From assembly GCF_014197145.1 (NCBI RefSeq), contig NZ_JACIEZ010000001.1, positions 806,001 through 870,000 of the forward strand: a stretch of DNA of 64,000 bases, in the 5' to 3' direction. Of this stretch, positions 55,214 through 62,302 are shown one piece after another. The stretch comes from Gellertiella hungarica. Its GTDB lineage: Bacteria > Pseudomonadota > Alphaproteobacteria > Rhizobiales > Rhizobiaceae. The notes beneath the pieces were generated by a model. It searched no databases. It had not been told where the DNA came from and saw only the letters and a program-made list of their open reading frames with translations. A program made the translations under genes and the position numbers. Position 1 is the stretch's first letter. Each line of letters opens with the position of its first letter.

Positions 55214-56352
55214 GCCTCACCGCCTTCGATCCATTCGAGAGCATTCTTTGCCTTCTCCTGCACCGTCAGGTGACGGCCACGACGGATAGCGCGAGCGGCT
55301 ATCGTTAACGCTCCGCGTGCCCAATCACGCGTTTTCCACAGCGTCTCGGAGAGCATGACATCAATGAGCGCGGCGCATTCTTCGCGCGTCTCCTCCACCG
55401 CCTTATCCCGTTCCTTGATTGCTTGGGAGAGGGAGGCTTCGGCGGCGGTGGCGCGGTCTCGTATGCCGGCAGCCATGTTGCTGATTTGAGTGATGATGCC
55501 AGCCGTATCATCAAGCATCTGCCATTCCGCAACATGTGGATACGACTGCTCATGCATGGCTTGCGCAAGCATACGTGCCTCCCTGTTTGCTGCATTGGAT
55601 GCGGTTTCGAGGCGGGTGATTTCAGATCGAGCCGTTGTGAGTGCGTCTGCAAGGTTGCGAGCCTTCCCGTTCCAGAACCGCCACAGGCTCTCCTCTTTCG
55701 CCTCTCCGTCAAGTTCGGCAACCTGCTGCCGAAGCCGCTCGTTCTCCTCCTCCAGCGCCTTCACGCGCTGCTCTGCGGTGGTGGCGCGAGAGAGCGTGTC
55801 GTTGTAATCCTCGATAGCCGCATCGGTGATGCCCTGAGCAATGCGCAAAGATTCCGTCAGCCGCTCGTTCTCCTCCCGGAGATCGGTGGGCGGGGTGGTG
55901 AGGGCGGACAGGATGCGACGCTCGTAATCGGCTTGGGCGGCGGCTTTGGCTCCTGCAATCCCACCGTCAACGAGAATTCCTGATCCTTGCTTCCAAGGTG
56001 CCCAACATCCAGTCCCATCGATCTCCCAAACAGAATAGTGCCCGAACACGCTTTCAGCTACTTCCGTGTAGGTTCCAGAAGCGCCTTCTTTCCACTCCAG
56101 CGGCTTTACCGCCTCGGCAGGCTGCACGGATAGGGCTGCCTCTCGCACGATGACGCGATAGATATCCTCGATCACCGAGGCGTCTTCCAGCGCGCCATCA
56201 AAAACCTCGTCGATGATTTTACCCATCAGCGCACGGCTGATGCCGGCAGGCTGCGCGGATAGGGCGGCGGAACCACAAATGGCGCATGGAATGTTCGGTG
56301 CCTTCGGGTTATCTTCGCAGGCGCAGCACTTGATTTCATCAGTCACGGTCAT
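55210..56352 (-). CDS. prophage coiled-coil protein of unknown function
   Basis: A 380-residue protein. The N-terminus has a zinc-ribbon-like CCACEDNPKAPNIPCAICG (two Cys pairs). A middle domain (PLEWKEGASGTYTEVAESVFGHYSVWEIDG) resembles short modules in other phage proteins. Residues about 150-350 form a long coiled coil (LREENERLTESLRIA ... ALEEENERLRQQVAELDGE). The phrase AALSAQPAGIS/AALSVQPAEAV occurs twice, hinting at an internal duplication. Start ATG 56352 overlaps the HNH stop. Confidence 0.75.
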   Translation of the reverse strand: MTVTDEIKCCACEDNPKAPNIPCAICGSAALSAQPAGISRALMGKIIDEVFDGALEDASVIEDIYRVIVREAALSVQPAEAVKPLEWKEGASGTYTEVAESVFGHYSVWEIDGTGCWAPWKQGSGILVDGGIAGAKAAAQADYERRILSALTTPPTDLREENERLTESLRIAQGITDAAIEDYNDTLSRATTAEQRVKALEEENERLRQQVAELDGEAKEESLWRFWNGKARNLADALTTARSEITRLETASNAANREARMLAQAMHEQSYPHVAEWQMLDDTAGIITQISNMAAGIRDRATAAEASLSQAIKERDKAVEETREECAALIDVMLSETLWKTRDWARGALTIAARAIRRGRHLTVQEKAKNALEWIEGGEA

Positions 56353-56723
56353 TGCTCGACCCTTTCATATCGGCCTTTGGCCCAATTGAATTTCATGTCT
56401 GCCGGTGGCTTGCGAAAGCTGGACGGCTTCTTGATGCCGAGCGCCTTGTCCTGCATCCGCACCGTCTTTGCGGCCATCGGGATGTCGTGCTTGGTGGTCT
56501 TGTGCTTGTGGCAACGGATGCAAACTGCCGCGCAGTTCTCCAGGCTGTTGTCCTTGGAGTTAGCATCCATGATGATGTGGTCGAACTGCACGCCTGAGCC
56601 GAGCGGGGCGCAGCAGCGCTGTCCATCTGGCAACCCGTACATCTTGCCAACGGCCTCACAGGCCATCCCAGAGCGTTTCAGGGCCTCTCGCTTGGTGTGC
56701 TTGGAGAACTCCTTCCGGGCCAT
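56349..56723 (-). CDS. HNH endonuclease
   Basis: A 124-residue nuclease with the HNH site QFDHIIMDANSKDNSLENCAAVCIRCHKHKTTKHD written in pieces as FDHIIMDA, SLENCAAVC and CHKHKTTKHD: the Asp-His, Asn and Cys-His elements are intact. It sits in the early region rather than beside terminase genes. Possible roles are DNA processing or a homing-type nuclease. Confidence 0.85.
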   Translation of the reverse strand: MARKEFSKHTKREALKRSGMACEAVGKMYGLPDGQRCCAPLGSGVQFDHIIMDANSKDNSLENCAAVCIRCHKHKTTKHDIPMAAKTVRMQDKALGIKKPSSFRKPPADMKFNWAKGRYERVEQ

Positions 56724-56915
56724 TCACGCGCCCTCCCTGATCATCTGCGTCTTGATATCGCGCAGTTCCTTGATGAGGTGACGGCGCGGCTTGTGTGCGC
56801 GGCGTGCGGCTGCAATCTGGGTCTCAAGCGACCGTATGCGCGGGTTGGCCCGTCGCATGCGTACGCCGGTCCACCATGTGCAGATTTCGAAGGTGATGCG
56901 GTCGAGCCATCTCAT
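56724..56915 (-). CDS. small basic prophage protein
   Basis: A 63-residue, Arg-rich protein (RSLETQIAAARRAHKPRRHLIKELRDIKTQMIREGA), predicted helical. The stop directly abuts the HNH start. Unknown function. Confidence 0.6.
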   Translation of the reverse strand: MRWLDRITFEICTWWTGVRMRRANPRIRSLETQIAAARRAHKPRRHLIKELRDIKTQMIREGA

Positions 56916-57121
56916 GGTTCACCGCCTTCCGCCTTGGATAAGCCAAAGAACGACAGAACCTTCTCAGCCAGGGTCGGGCGGCGCTGCCACAGCCTAAGTT
57001 CTCCTACACGGCAACAATTCCCGCCGAACATTAGCTCAACTTTGCAAAACCAACCGACGCGCTCGCATCGTCCGTCCCATGTTCTATGCACACATGTTCT
57101 GCAGGACTTAACCTGTGTCAT
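56912..57121 (-). CDS. cysteine-rich small prophage protein
   Basis: A 69-residue protein with Cys residues at C7, C10, C19, C26, C36 and C37 (VKSCRTCVHRTWDGRCERVGWFCKVEL), a likely zinc-binding fold. ATGA overlaps at both ends. Unknown function. Confidence 0.7.
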   Translation of the reverse strand: MTQVKSCRTCVHRTWDGRCERVGWFCKVELMFGGNCCRVGELRLWQRRPTLAEKVLSFFGLSKAEGGEP

Positions 57122-57330
57122 CGTGCAGCCTCCTGCGTTTCCTGCTGATCGAGCCGTGCCATGCTGATCGCGCCAAAGCTGGCAGCCCAGACAACAAGAC
57201 CGGCGATGATGGAGAGGATGAGAACCCGCGCCGTGCTTGCCACACGCGAGGCCTCAAGGATTTCATATATGGGTATCTGGCAGCACCCATCCGGGCAGCC
57301 GCAATCAAACTGGCGGGCAGGGCAGGTCAT
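57118..57330 (-). CDS. small membrane protein of the prophage
   Basis: A 70-residue protein: a Cys-rich N-terminus (QFDCGCPDGCCQIPIYEIL) followed by one TM helix (ARVLILSIIAGLVVWAASFGAI). Unknown function. Start ATG 57330 overlaps the ninB stop. Confidence 0.65.
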   Translation of the reverse strand: MTCPARQFDCGCPDGCCQIPIYEILEASRVASTARVLILSIIAGLVVWAASFGAISMARLDQQETQEAAR

Positions 57331-58073
57331 TGTGCGCTCCTCGGCTTCAGATGCTCCGGAGAGCAGTCGAGAACCTCTGCGAACCATGCGATGGCCTGTT
57401 CTTCCGTCCGCTGCTCGTTGATAACGGCCCTGATCGCCGCCACGGCTGATTTCAGTTGTCCCTCGGCAGCCCGCGACAGGTGTGAAACAAGGTTTGCCGA
57501 CATCTGCCCGACGAGTGCCAACCGATCGCCAGGCGGGAGGCTCTTCTCCCGCGCCGTAGACAGGCCCTTGCGGGCAAGATCCACCAGGTGGATGCGGTCG
57601 CTGCTTGTAAGGTTGGAGGCCGAAGACGGGGGCGGATCTTCGGCCTCCCCGGACGAGGTGCAGGGTTCACTCTCGTCCGTTTTGGTATCTGCGTTCAGGT
57701 TGAACACCACGCCGCGCTCGGTGCCTTCCTTGATGATGAATTCCAGAAACTCGGTCATCTCGTCCTTCGACAGGTCTGACGATGACAGCTCGATTGGCAG
57801 AAAGGTCTTCTTGTCGAGGCTCGGCAGGAAGGTGATCTCCCGGCCGAAGGCGTGCAGAAATATTGCCTTCCATTCTGCCGGCTCGTACTTCCGGCCCGCA
57901 TGGTCAAGCTGCCTGGAAACCTCTGTCAGCAGCGCCCACATCAAATCGTTTTGCGGAAGGCTGCGCTTCGTTGCCTTGATTTCGACTCGGCAGCCCTTGG
58001 ACGCGCCTTGGATTATGCGGATGGCTGCGGCCTTGTCTTCGTGACTGTTCAGCACAAAAAGAGCGCGGTCCAT
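57327..58073 (-). CDS. ninB: NinB-family recombination protein
   Basis: A 248-residue protein. The N-terminal 140 residues follow the NinB family (AIRIIQGASKGCRVEIKATKRSLPQNDLMWALLTEVSRQL ... SAWKAIFLHAFG-like EWKAIFLHAFGREITFLPSLDKKTFLPIELSSSDLSKDEMTEFLEFI, broken). Lambda NinB is a recombination mediator that partly replaces host RecFOR. A C-terminal extension of about 100 residues is unusual. The start overlaps the yqaJ stop (TAATG). Confidence 0.85.
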   Translation of the reverse strand: MDRALFVLNSHEDKAAAIRIIQGASKGCRVEIKATKRSLPQNDLMWALLTEVSRQLDHAGRKYEPAEWKAIFLHAFGREITFLPSLDKKTFLPIELSSSDLSKDEMTEFLEFIIKEGTERGVVFNLNADTKTDESEPCTSSGEAEDPPPSSASNLTSSDRIHLVDLARKGLSTAREKSLPPGDRLALVGQMSANLVSHLSRAAEGQLKSAVAAIRAVINEQRTEEQAIAWFAEVLDCSPEHLKPRSAQ

Positions 58074-58702
58074 TACGCGGCATCCCCATACTTGGCCCGG
58101 AGCGCAGCCTCCTTGTCTTCCAACTCGATCAGGAAGTCTGAGACATCGATTTCCAGCTTGGAGATGAAAGCGTGGTCTGCCGTGACGCGCTGGATGTGGA
58201 TCTGCATGCTCTCCGGCAGCCTCGGGTCATAAGACACGAAATCGCACCAGCCGCGCTTTGTGCAGGCCATCTGCCATTGCATCTGCTTGAGGTACTTCCC
58301 GTCGATCTCTGCTCCGAGAAGCGTCTCTATGTGGGTTGCGGTGTTCGGGCATTTGATCTCGACAAGCCCGAGTTCACCGACAAGGCCATCCGGCGAAGCG
58401 CCAGACATCGCAATGCGCGGGTGGTCGACAAAACCTACCTCGACAACATCCTGGCCGGTCATGAACTCGTAGAGCCTCCGAGCTTCTGGCTCCATGTCAG
58501 TTCCCCACTGCATGGCCGCATTGGTGAAGCTTTCGCGTGGCTCTCCAGTCAGGCGCTCGCAAAGCAGCTCGGCCATGTAGTTCGCCCGGCTTGCGCCCCA
58601 GCCCGTCTTAGTGCGGGCTGTGGCGTCTGCGATGCGAGAGGCAGTTACCTTTCCGAGCCTCACGCGGAACCATTCGTCGGTGCGCTGGACGGTCTCAAGC
58701 AT
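58073..58702 (-). CDS. YqaJ-type phage exonuclease
   Basis: A 209-residue lambda-exonuclease-like nuclease. The YqaJ pattern is clear: RTDEWFRVRLGKVTASRIADA, AMQWGTDMEPEARRLYE, SGASPDGLVGELGLVEIKCP with the PD-(D/E)XK residues in the last segment, and QMQWQMACTKRGWCDFVSYDP. It resects double-strand ends to feed the ERF annealing protein. Overlaps erf by eight bases. Confidence 0.93.
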   Translation of the reverse strand: MLETVQRTDEWFRVRLGKVTASRIADATARTKTGWGASRANYMAELLCERLTGEPRESFTNAAMQWGTDMEPEARRLYEFMTGQDVVEVGFVDHPRIAMSGASPDGLVGELGLVEIKCPNTATHIETLLGAEIDGKYLKQMQWQMACTKRGWCDFVSYDPRLPESMQIHIQRVTADHAFISKLEIDVSDFLIELEDKEAALRAKYGDAA

Positions 58703-59579
58703 TGGCCGACCTCACAGCGCTCTGCTGCGCCCGGTAGGCAATACGGCGGCGGAGGGATGCAACAGCGTCGTTGAACTTTCCGGCCGGCAGTTCCTTCACG
58801 CTATCGATGCGCCAGTGCTCGCAAAAAGCAACCTTGTCTAGGTCTGCCTCTTCGATCAACTGGTTGAGGGCCAAGAACTGCTCCTCATTGATCACCTGAA
58901 CGTTGGCTACTCCAGCTGCATGCCCATCATCGTCTTCACCGCGGCTTGTGAGATTCAGCAGTGCGCCTGCCGTGTATCGCTTGCCGTAGCTGGTGGATGA
59001 TCCGACCGCTTGAACAGCATTCTTGCTGCCGCTGGTATCAGCGGGCAATTCCATCTCGGTTTCTTCCCGGTGGCCTTCCCTGTGGGCCAGGACACCGGTT
59101 ACGACAATGTGCCCATCACGTTTCCCAGTTCGGAAGCTGATGCCGAAGCCATGCCTGGCCAAGATTGGCTTTATCGCCTCGTTGATGTCTTCCCAGAGCG
59201 CATACTTGCTCTGCACATTCCCGTTGCGGTCCTTGATGCCGCCGCGCTCGTTGATAACGGGCAGCTCCTTCTGCATGTCTGCAAATGCAGCATCGAAGGC
59301 AGCCTTAGCGTTTCTCGCCATGATCCGCTCCTGCATCTGCAGAAGGCGCTCCATCTTGTCGATGTCCACATTAGGGTCCAATGCAGCACGCTCGATCATA
59401 TGAATTACGGCGGCGCTGTCGTTGACCGCAGGTGCTACTGCAGTTTGCGAAGGGGCTTGGATTTCGACTGCGTTTCCCATTCGATGTGCCTCCATGTTGC
59501 GTTTCGCTGCGGCCAGAACCGAGTTGCTCAGTTCGCCGATGTGCTGTTCGTTTCCGGGGATTTCGATCAACGGCTCCAT
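58695..59579 (-). CDS. ERF family single-strand annealing protein
   Basis: A 294-residue recombinase. The ERF core spans about residues 75-215: FDAAFADMQKELPVINERGG, YALWEDINEAIKPILARHGFGISFRTG, and SSTSYGKRYTAGALLNLTSRGEDDDG. It anneals complementary single strands in phage recombination, with the exonuclease and NinB encoded directly downstream. ATG 59579 overlaps the previous small gene. Confidence 0.93.
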   Translation of the reverse strand: MEPLIEIPGNEQHIGELSNSVLAAAKRNMEAHRMGNAVEIQAPSQTAVAPAVNDSAAVIHMIERAALDPNVDIDKMERLLQMQERIMARNAKAAFDAAFADMQKELPVINERGGIKDRNGNVQSKYALWEDINEAIKPILARHGFGISFRTGKRDGHIVVTGVLAHREGHREETEMELPADTSGSKNAVQAVGSSTSYGKRYTAGALLNLTSRGEDDDGHAAGVANVQVINEEQFLALNQLIEEADLDKVAFCEHWRIDSVKELPAGKFNDAVASLRRRIAYRAQQSAVRSANA

Positions 59580-59707
59580 GTGATGCGGGCCTCTTGGTCG
59601 ATGATGTCTGCGCGCTTCTGAATGGCCTCGGCGCGTGCGAGAACAGCGGCGAGGGACAGAGCGGAAATGAGGGTGAATAGGGCGGTGCTGCGGAGGGTGG
59701 CGGTCAT
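59567..59707 (-). CDS. 46-residue prophage membrane peptide
   Basis: MTATLRSTALFTLISALSLA followed by AVLARAEAIQKRADIIDQEARITWSR: one short hydrophobic helix and a charged tail. The ATG overlaps the previous stop (ATGA) and the gene overlaps erf by 13 bases. Its position in an unbroken chain of coupled genes supports it; function unknown. Confidence 0.65.
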   Translation of the reverse strand: MTATLRSTALFTLISALSLAAVLARAEAIQKRADIIDQEARITWSR

Positions 59708-59874
59708 GCGTCACCGCCGGTCTGCACGCCGATTTCGCACAGCTTGCGGATCGCCTCGGAAAGCGTCGAGATACGGTTCTGGAAGCGCCAGTCGTTTATT
59801 GCTTCGAGCTGCGCGTCAGAGATCTTGACTTGAACCCGAACGGTTTCCCCGCCGGAAAGCTTCGGGCGGCTCAT
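59704..59874 (-). CDS. 56-residue ribbon-helix-helix-like prophage protein
   Basis: The sequence MSRPKLSGGETVRVQVKISD then AQLEAINDWRFQNRISTLSE and AIRKLCEIGVQTGGDA follows an RHH pattern (strand VRVQVKI, helix AQLEAINDWR, helix TLSEAIRKLCEIG). Possibly an Arc/CopG-like regulator. Linked by ATGA overlaps at both ends. Confidence 0.7.
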   Translation of the reverse strand: MSRPKLSGGETVRVQVKISDAQLEAINDWRFQNRISTLSEAIRKLCEIGVQTGGDA

Positions 59875-60101
59875 GCCTCACCGCCTTTCGCCAGCTCGGC
59901 AATGAGGGCGTCGGCGTACCAGACTGCCTCGCGGACGATCTCGTTCGCTCGCATGTACGTGCCGTCATTGCCGTTGGACCCGAGCAGCCCCTGCATAGCC
60001 AGACCCGCGAAATATTCGCGCTTTGTCATGCCGGCGTTATCCTGCCATTCAGGAAGAATCCCGGGGTGAAGCGGGAAGGCGCGTTCGTGGTGCTTTGTCA
60101 T
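59871..60101 (-). CDS. prophage protein of unknown function
   Basis: A 76-residue protein (MTKHHERAFPLHPGILPEWQ ... GMTKREYFAGLAMQGLL ... IVREAVWYADALIAELAKGGEA). The block MTKREYFAGLAMQGLL is common in small phage proteins of many proteobacteria. TGATG overlap with the upstream gene. Confidence 0.75.
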   Translation of the reverse strand: MTKHHERAFPLHPGILPEWQDNAGMTKREYFAGLAMQGLLGSNGNDGTYMRANEIVREAVWYADALIAELAKGGEA

Positions 60102-60310
60102 CACGCGGCCTCCGACACTGCCGAGGCCTTGACGAGCTCGCGGCGCTGGACGCTGTAGCCGAGCGCCGATGCCAGCCGGCGAAAACGCTGGTCGATCTCG
60201 TCGTTCATGTGCCGGGCGTCGGACGGATCGACCCAGCCCATGGCGAATGACCGCTTCGCGATTTCCGTCGCGTGGATCTCGACCTCGGTGAAATTGACTT
60301 CCTTCTGCAT
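60101..60310 (-). CDS. prophage protein of unknown function
   Basis: A 69-residue protein (MQKEVNFTEVEIHATEIAKR ... DQRFRRLASALGYSVQRRELV). No family recognised. ATG 60310 lies five bases after the previous stop. Confidence 0.65.
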   Translation of the reverse strand: MQKEVNFTEVEIHATEIAKRSFAMGWVDPSDARHMNDEIDQRFRRLASALGYSVQRRELVKASAVSEAA

Positions 60311-60315
60311 CGCGA

Positions 60316-60654
60316 TCACTCCGCAGCTTCGAGGAATTGAACAGGGGCGGGGAACGGGAAGCCGTCGAACACGCCTTTCCATTCCAGAGATTTCCGCTGC
60401 TCGTCGGTGATGCCGACAAGCTGGTTGCGGAACGGGATTGGGGAAAGTGAAGATGCCAGCACGTCGGGGTGGCCGGCCTGAGCGAGAGCTTCACGAAGAG
60501 CGGCCGCGTGGCGCAGGTAGCCAAGGTAACGGGCCGATGCGTTCGGCGCCGCCTTGCCGGCCGCGTGCAGATTGCGGACCTTCACGATGATCTCGTTCAG
60601 ATCCTTGATCGTCTCGGCGAGCGCTTCGATCTTGAGCTTTTCATGCGAGTGCAT
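60316..60654 (-). CDS. first protein of the leftward early operon, unknown function
   Basis: A 112-residue protein with a helical N-terminus (KLKIEALAETIKDLNEIIVKVRNLHAAGKAAPNASARYLGYLRHA, broken). AAGGGGATTTCCG precedes the ATG. It is the first gene after the leftward promoter at 60747-60775. No family recognised. Confidence 0.75.
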   Translation of the reverse strand: MHSHEKLKIEALAETIKDLNEIIVKVRNLHAAGKAAPNASARYLGYLRHAAALREALAQAGHPDVLASSLSPIPFRNQLVGITDEQRKSLEWKGVFDGFPFPAPVQFLEAAE

Positions 60655-60746
60655 CGGAAATCCCCTTGAAATGGCGGGAATGCTGAACCTGTCCCGCCTC
60701 GCCTTGCGTCTTCAGCCCGTGGGCGATCTGCTTGGCTGATGGAGGT

Positions 60747-60775
60747 AAGATGCATTATGCATTCTTATGCGTCAA
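60747..60775 (-). promoter_or_regulatory. leftward early promoter PL
   Basis: On the minus strand TTGACG (60775-60770) and CATCTT (60752-60747) are 17 bases apart. Operator 60749-60764 overlaps spacer and -10 box, so repressor binding would shut the promoter. The layout is the same as at the cro promoter (62268-62296). Confidence 0.75.
60749..60764. promoter_or_regulatory. repressor operator copy 1
   Basis: GATGCATTATGCATTC, one of four copies of RATGC-N6-GCATTY in the prophage control regions. Overlaps the PL -10 box. Confidence 0.8.
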
Positions 60776-60784
60776 GAAGAAAAA

Positions 60785-60800
60785 GATGCAAAAAGCATTC
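60785..60800. promoter_or_regulatory. repressor operator copy 2
   Basis: GATGCAAAAAGCATTC, 36 bases centre to centre from copy 1. It lies between PL and a candidate rightward promoter at 60808. Confidence 0.8.
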
Positions 60801-61263
60801 TTTTTGTTTGACCGGCGTCACGAGGCGATATTATGGATTGCAAATCGACGGGCGACCGGGTGCAATCCCCGAGCTGGTGAAGCCCGAGGCGCGGGGAGCG
60901 AAAGTCCTACTGTGCTGCCAGAAAATGAGGACGGGACGACCGAGAGGCGGACCTGCTAATTCGACCGACCGACCGACGGTTCAAGCCGAATGCAAACGCT
61001 CCTCCTGCCTTTCAGGTTGTCCTGAGGGGTAGGGGGAGCTTTGCTTGTCTCCCTCCCTTTTCTCGGGTTCATAACCTGAATTTCAATAGAGGTTTAATAC
61101 TCTTCTTGAGGTGGTAATTCTCGATAAGAAATATCTGTGATTTCAATGGCATCAGTTTTGTCAATGGTTGAAATTGCAACCGAACCAAAAAAACCGACTC
61201 GACTCTAACCGTGACTCCTGCTTTTAAATCCGTGAACGGAATGAGAACAAACAGGAGATGATC
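60801..61263. other. 463-base prophage region without protein gene
   Basis: Left part (60801-60834) contains a candidate rightward promoter, TTGACC (60808-60813) with TATTAT (60829-60834) or TTATGG (60831-60836). The middle (60835-61062) is GC-rich and full of inverted repeats. The right part (61063-61263) is AT-rich, with no clear gene on the plus strand, and leads into the zinc-ribbon-like gene at 61264. Confidence 0.6.
60835..61062 (+). ncRNA. candidate structured RNA of the prophage control region
   Basis: Several stems are readable: GGATTGCA (60835-60842)/TGCAATCC (60861-60868); the alternative CCCCG (60867-60871)/CGGGG (60892-60896); GTCCT (60904-60908)/AGGAC (60928-60932); ATTCG (60959-60963)/CGAAT (60987-60991); a stem of about nine pairs around TCAGG-TTGT-CCTGA (61008-61029); and GGGAG (61034-61038)/CTCCC (61049-61053) followed by a T-rich tail that could be a terminator. 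A promoter candidate lies just before it. No known RNA family is recognised. Confidence 0.45.
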
Positions 61264-61527
61264 ATGTCGCGTGCTCCAGTCGATCACCCAAACGCTATGC
61301 GCCTGGTTGTCGAGCTTGCGAGCCTATACGTGGCGTGTGATGATTGCGGCCATTCCCGCGTCCTGGACCTGAACAGCCTGAAGAAAGCCGCTGCGCTGGG
61401 CGTCCACAACTACATGCAGCTCTGCCGGAAAATCCGCTGCAGCGAGTGCCCGAAGGTGCCGGTGTCAGCCAGAAACTTGACGATCCGCCCGACTTGGGTG
61501 GCCGAGTCAGTCTACACTGTGGCGTGA
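61264..61527 (+). CDS. zinc-ribbon-like prophage protein
   Basis: An 87-residue protein with two CxxC pairs (VACDDCGHSR and IRCSECPKV), probably binding zinc. ATG 61264 has AGGAG six bases upstream, better than the ATG at 61258 which abuts it. It is convergent with the repressor gene and overlaps its 3' end by 16 bases. Function unknown; similar small proteins occur near phage immunity regions. Confidence 0.75.
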   Translation: MSRAPVDHPNAMRLVVELASLYVACDDCGHSRVLDLNSLKKAAALGVHNYMQLCRKIRCSECPKVPVSARNLTIRPTWVAESVYTVA

Positions 61528-62231
61528 AACACGATCTTGTGCACCGAGAACACCTGCTTGGTGTCGAAGGTGAGTTCGTTCGCTTCGCCCTCTTCGGGGT
61601 TGTGCTGCCATAGCCTGGTGACTTTCGATGACTGCGAGCGGAATTCCTTGATGTAGCTCTCGCGGCCGTTCTCTTCGTCGGTGACGATCTGCACGACGAC
61701 ATCGTCACCAGTCCGAACCGGCTCATTGGGATTAATCCAAACGGTTTCGCCAGCCTTGAACCGCGGCTCCATAGACGTGCCGTAAACGCGCACCGCGTAA
61801 GCGCCCTCGACGCCCTCGAGCATCGGCGGAACGAATAGTCGGCCCACCTCGGCACCATTGAGGATGAAGCGCCCGTTCGGGCCGGTCACGGACTGTCCCA
61901 GCAGCGGGATGTAGCCGTCGCTCGTGAAGCTCTCGTAACGCGGCGGGAAGCTGGCGTTCGGTCGAGAACGGAACGCCGCGGGCTCTTCACGATCGTCTTC
62001 GTCCTCAGTGTCGGCATCGCTGCCCTTGCCACGGAGCAACCAGTCCAGCGAGACCTTGAATCGGCGGGCATACAGCTCCGCCTCCCGTGTGATCCCGCGT
62101 GTACCGTTCTCGTGCTGCGCATAGGTCGAATAGGTGACGCCCAGGGATTCCGCGGCCGCTCTCGCGGTCTTGAACCCAGCTCGCTCACGCGCGGCCTTGA
62201 GCCGCTTACCAATTTCAACTGATTCTGCCAT
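61512..62231 (-). CDS. LexA-like phage repressor (XRE HTH + S24 peptidase)
   Basis: A 239-residue CI-like repressor. N-terminal XRE HTH, residues 5-65 (FKTARAAAESLGVTYSTYAQHENG). C-terminal S24 self-cleavage domain with catalytic S153 (VYGTSMEPRFKAGE) and K195 (ESYIKEFRS). Such repressors are cleaved on RecA activation, releasing the prophage. I cannot place the cleavage bond with confidence. It should bind the four operator copies. It has a promoter at 62274-62247 overlapping operator copy 3, which implies autoregulation. Confidence 0.93.
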   Translation of the reverse strand: MAESVEIGKRLKAARERAGFKTARAAAESLGVTYSTYAQHENGTRGITREAELYARRFKVSLDWLLRGKGSDADTEDEDDREEPAAFRSRPNASFPPRYESFTSDGYIPLLGQSVTGPNGRFILNGAEVGRLFVPPMLEGVEGAYAVRVYGTSMEPRFKAGETVWINPNEPVRTGDDVVVQIVTDEENGRESYIKEFRSQSSKVTRLWQHNPEEGEANELTFDTKQVFSVHKIVFHATV

Positions 62232-62246
62232 GCGCACAGTCTGCAC

Positions 62247-62274
62247 AAAATAAAAATGCGATAGGCATTGACAA
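62247..62274 (-). promoter_or_regulatory. repressor gene promoter
   Basis: On the minus strand TTGTCA (62274-62269) and TATTTT (62252-62247) are 16 bases apart; the spacer is filled by the operator copy at 62254-62269. The leader to ATG 62231 would be about ten bases. Confidence 0.65.
62254..62269. promoter_or_regulatory. repressor operator copy 3
   Basis: AAATGCGATAGGCATT; reverse complement AATGCCTATCGCATTT fits RATGC-N6-GCATTY. It overlaps the repressor promoter spacer and touches the -35 box of the cro promoter. Confidence 0.75.
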
Positions 62275-62296
62275 GAAAGAATGCGAAATGCATCTT
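62268..62296 (+). promoter_or_regulatory. rightward early promoter PR (cro)
   Basis: TTGACA (62268-62273) and CATCTT (62291-62296) are 17 bases apart. The start of transcription is expected near 62303, on the cro ATG itself, so the message may be leaderless. Confidence 0.7.
62279..62294. promoter_or_regulatory. repressor operator copy 4
   Basis: GAATGCGAAATGCATC, same orientation and same distance from the -35 box as copy 1 in PL. Overlaps spacer and -10 of PR. Confidence 0.8.
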
Positions 62297-62302
62297 ATGT
62301 GC

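Noticed and set aside
60896-60932. RNase P RNA-like core string
   Set aside because: GAGCGAAAGTCC is close to the conserved segment, but the flanking consensus and the distal conserved segment are missing; not enough to call rnpB.
61069-61287. 72-codon open frame on the minus strand next to the candidate RNA
   Set aside because: It has no ribosome site, runs across the plus-strand gene start at 61264 and has poor coding character; treated as chance in AT-rich DNA.
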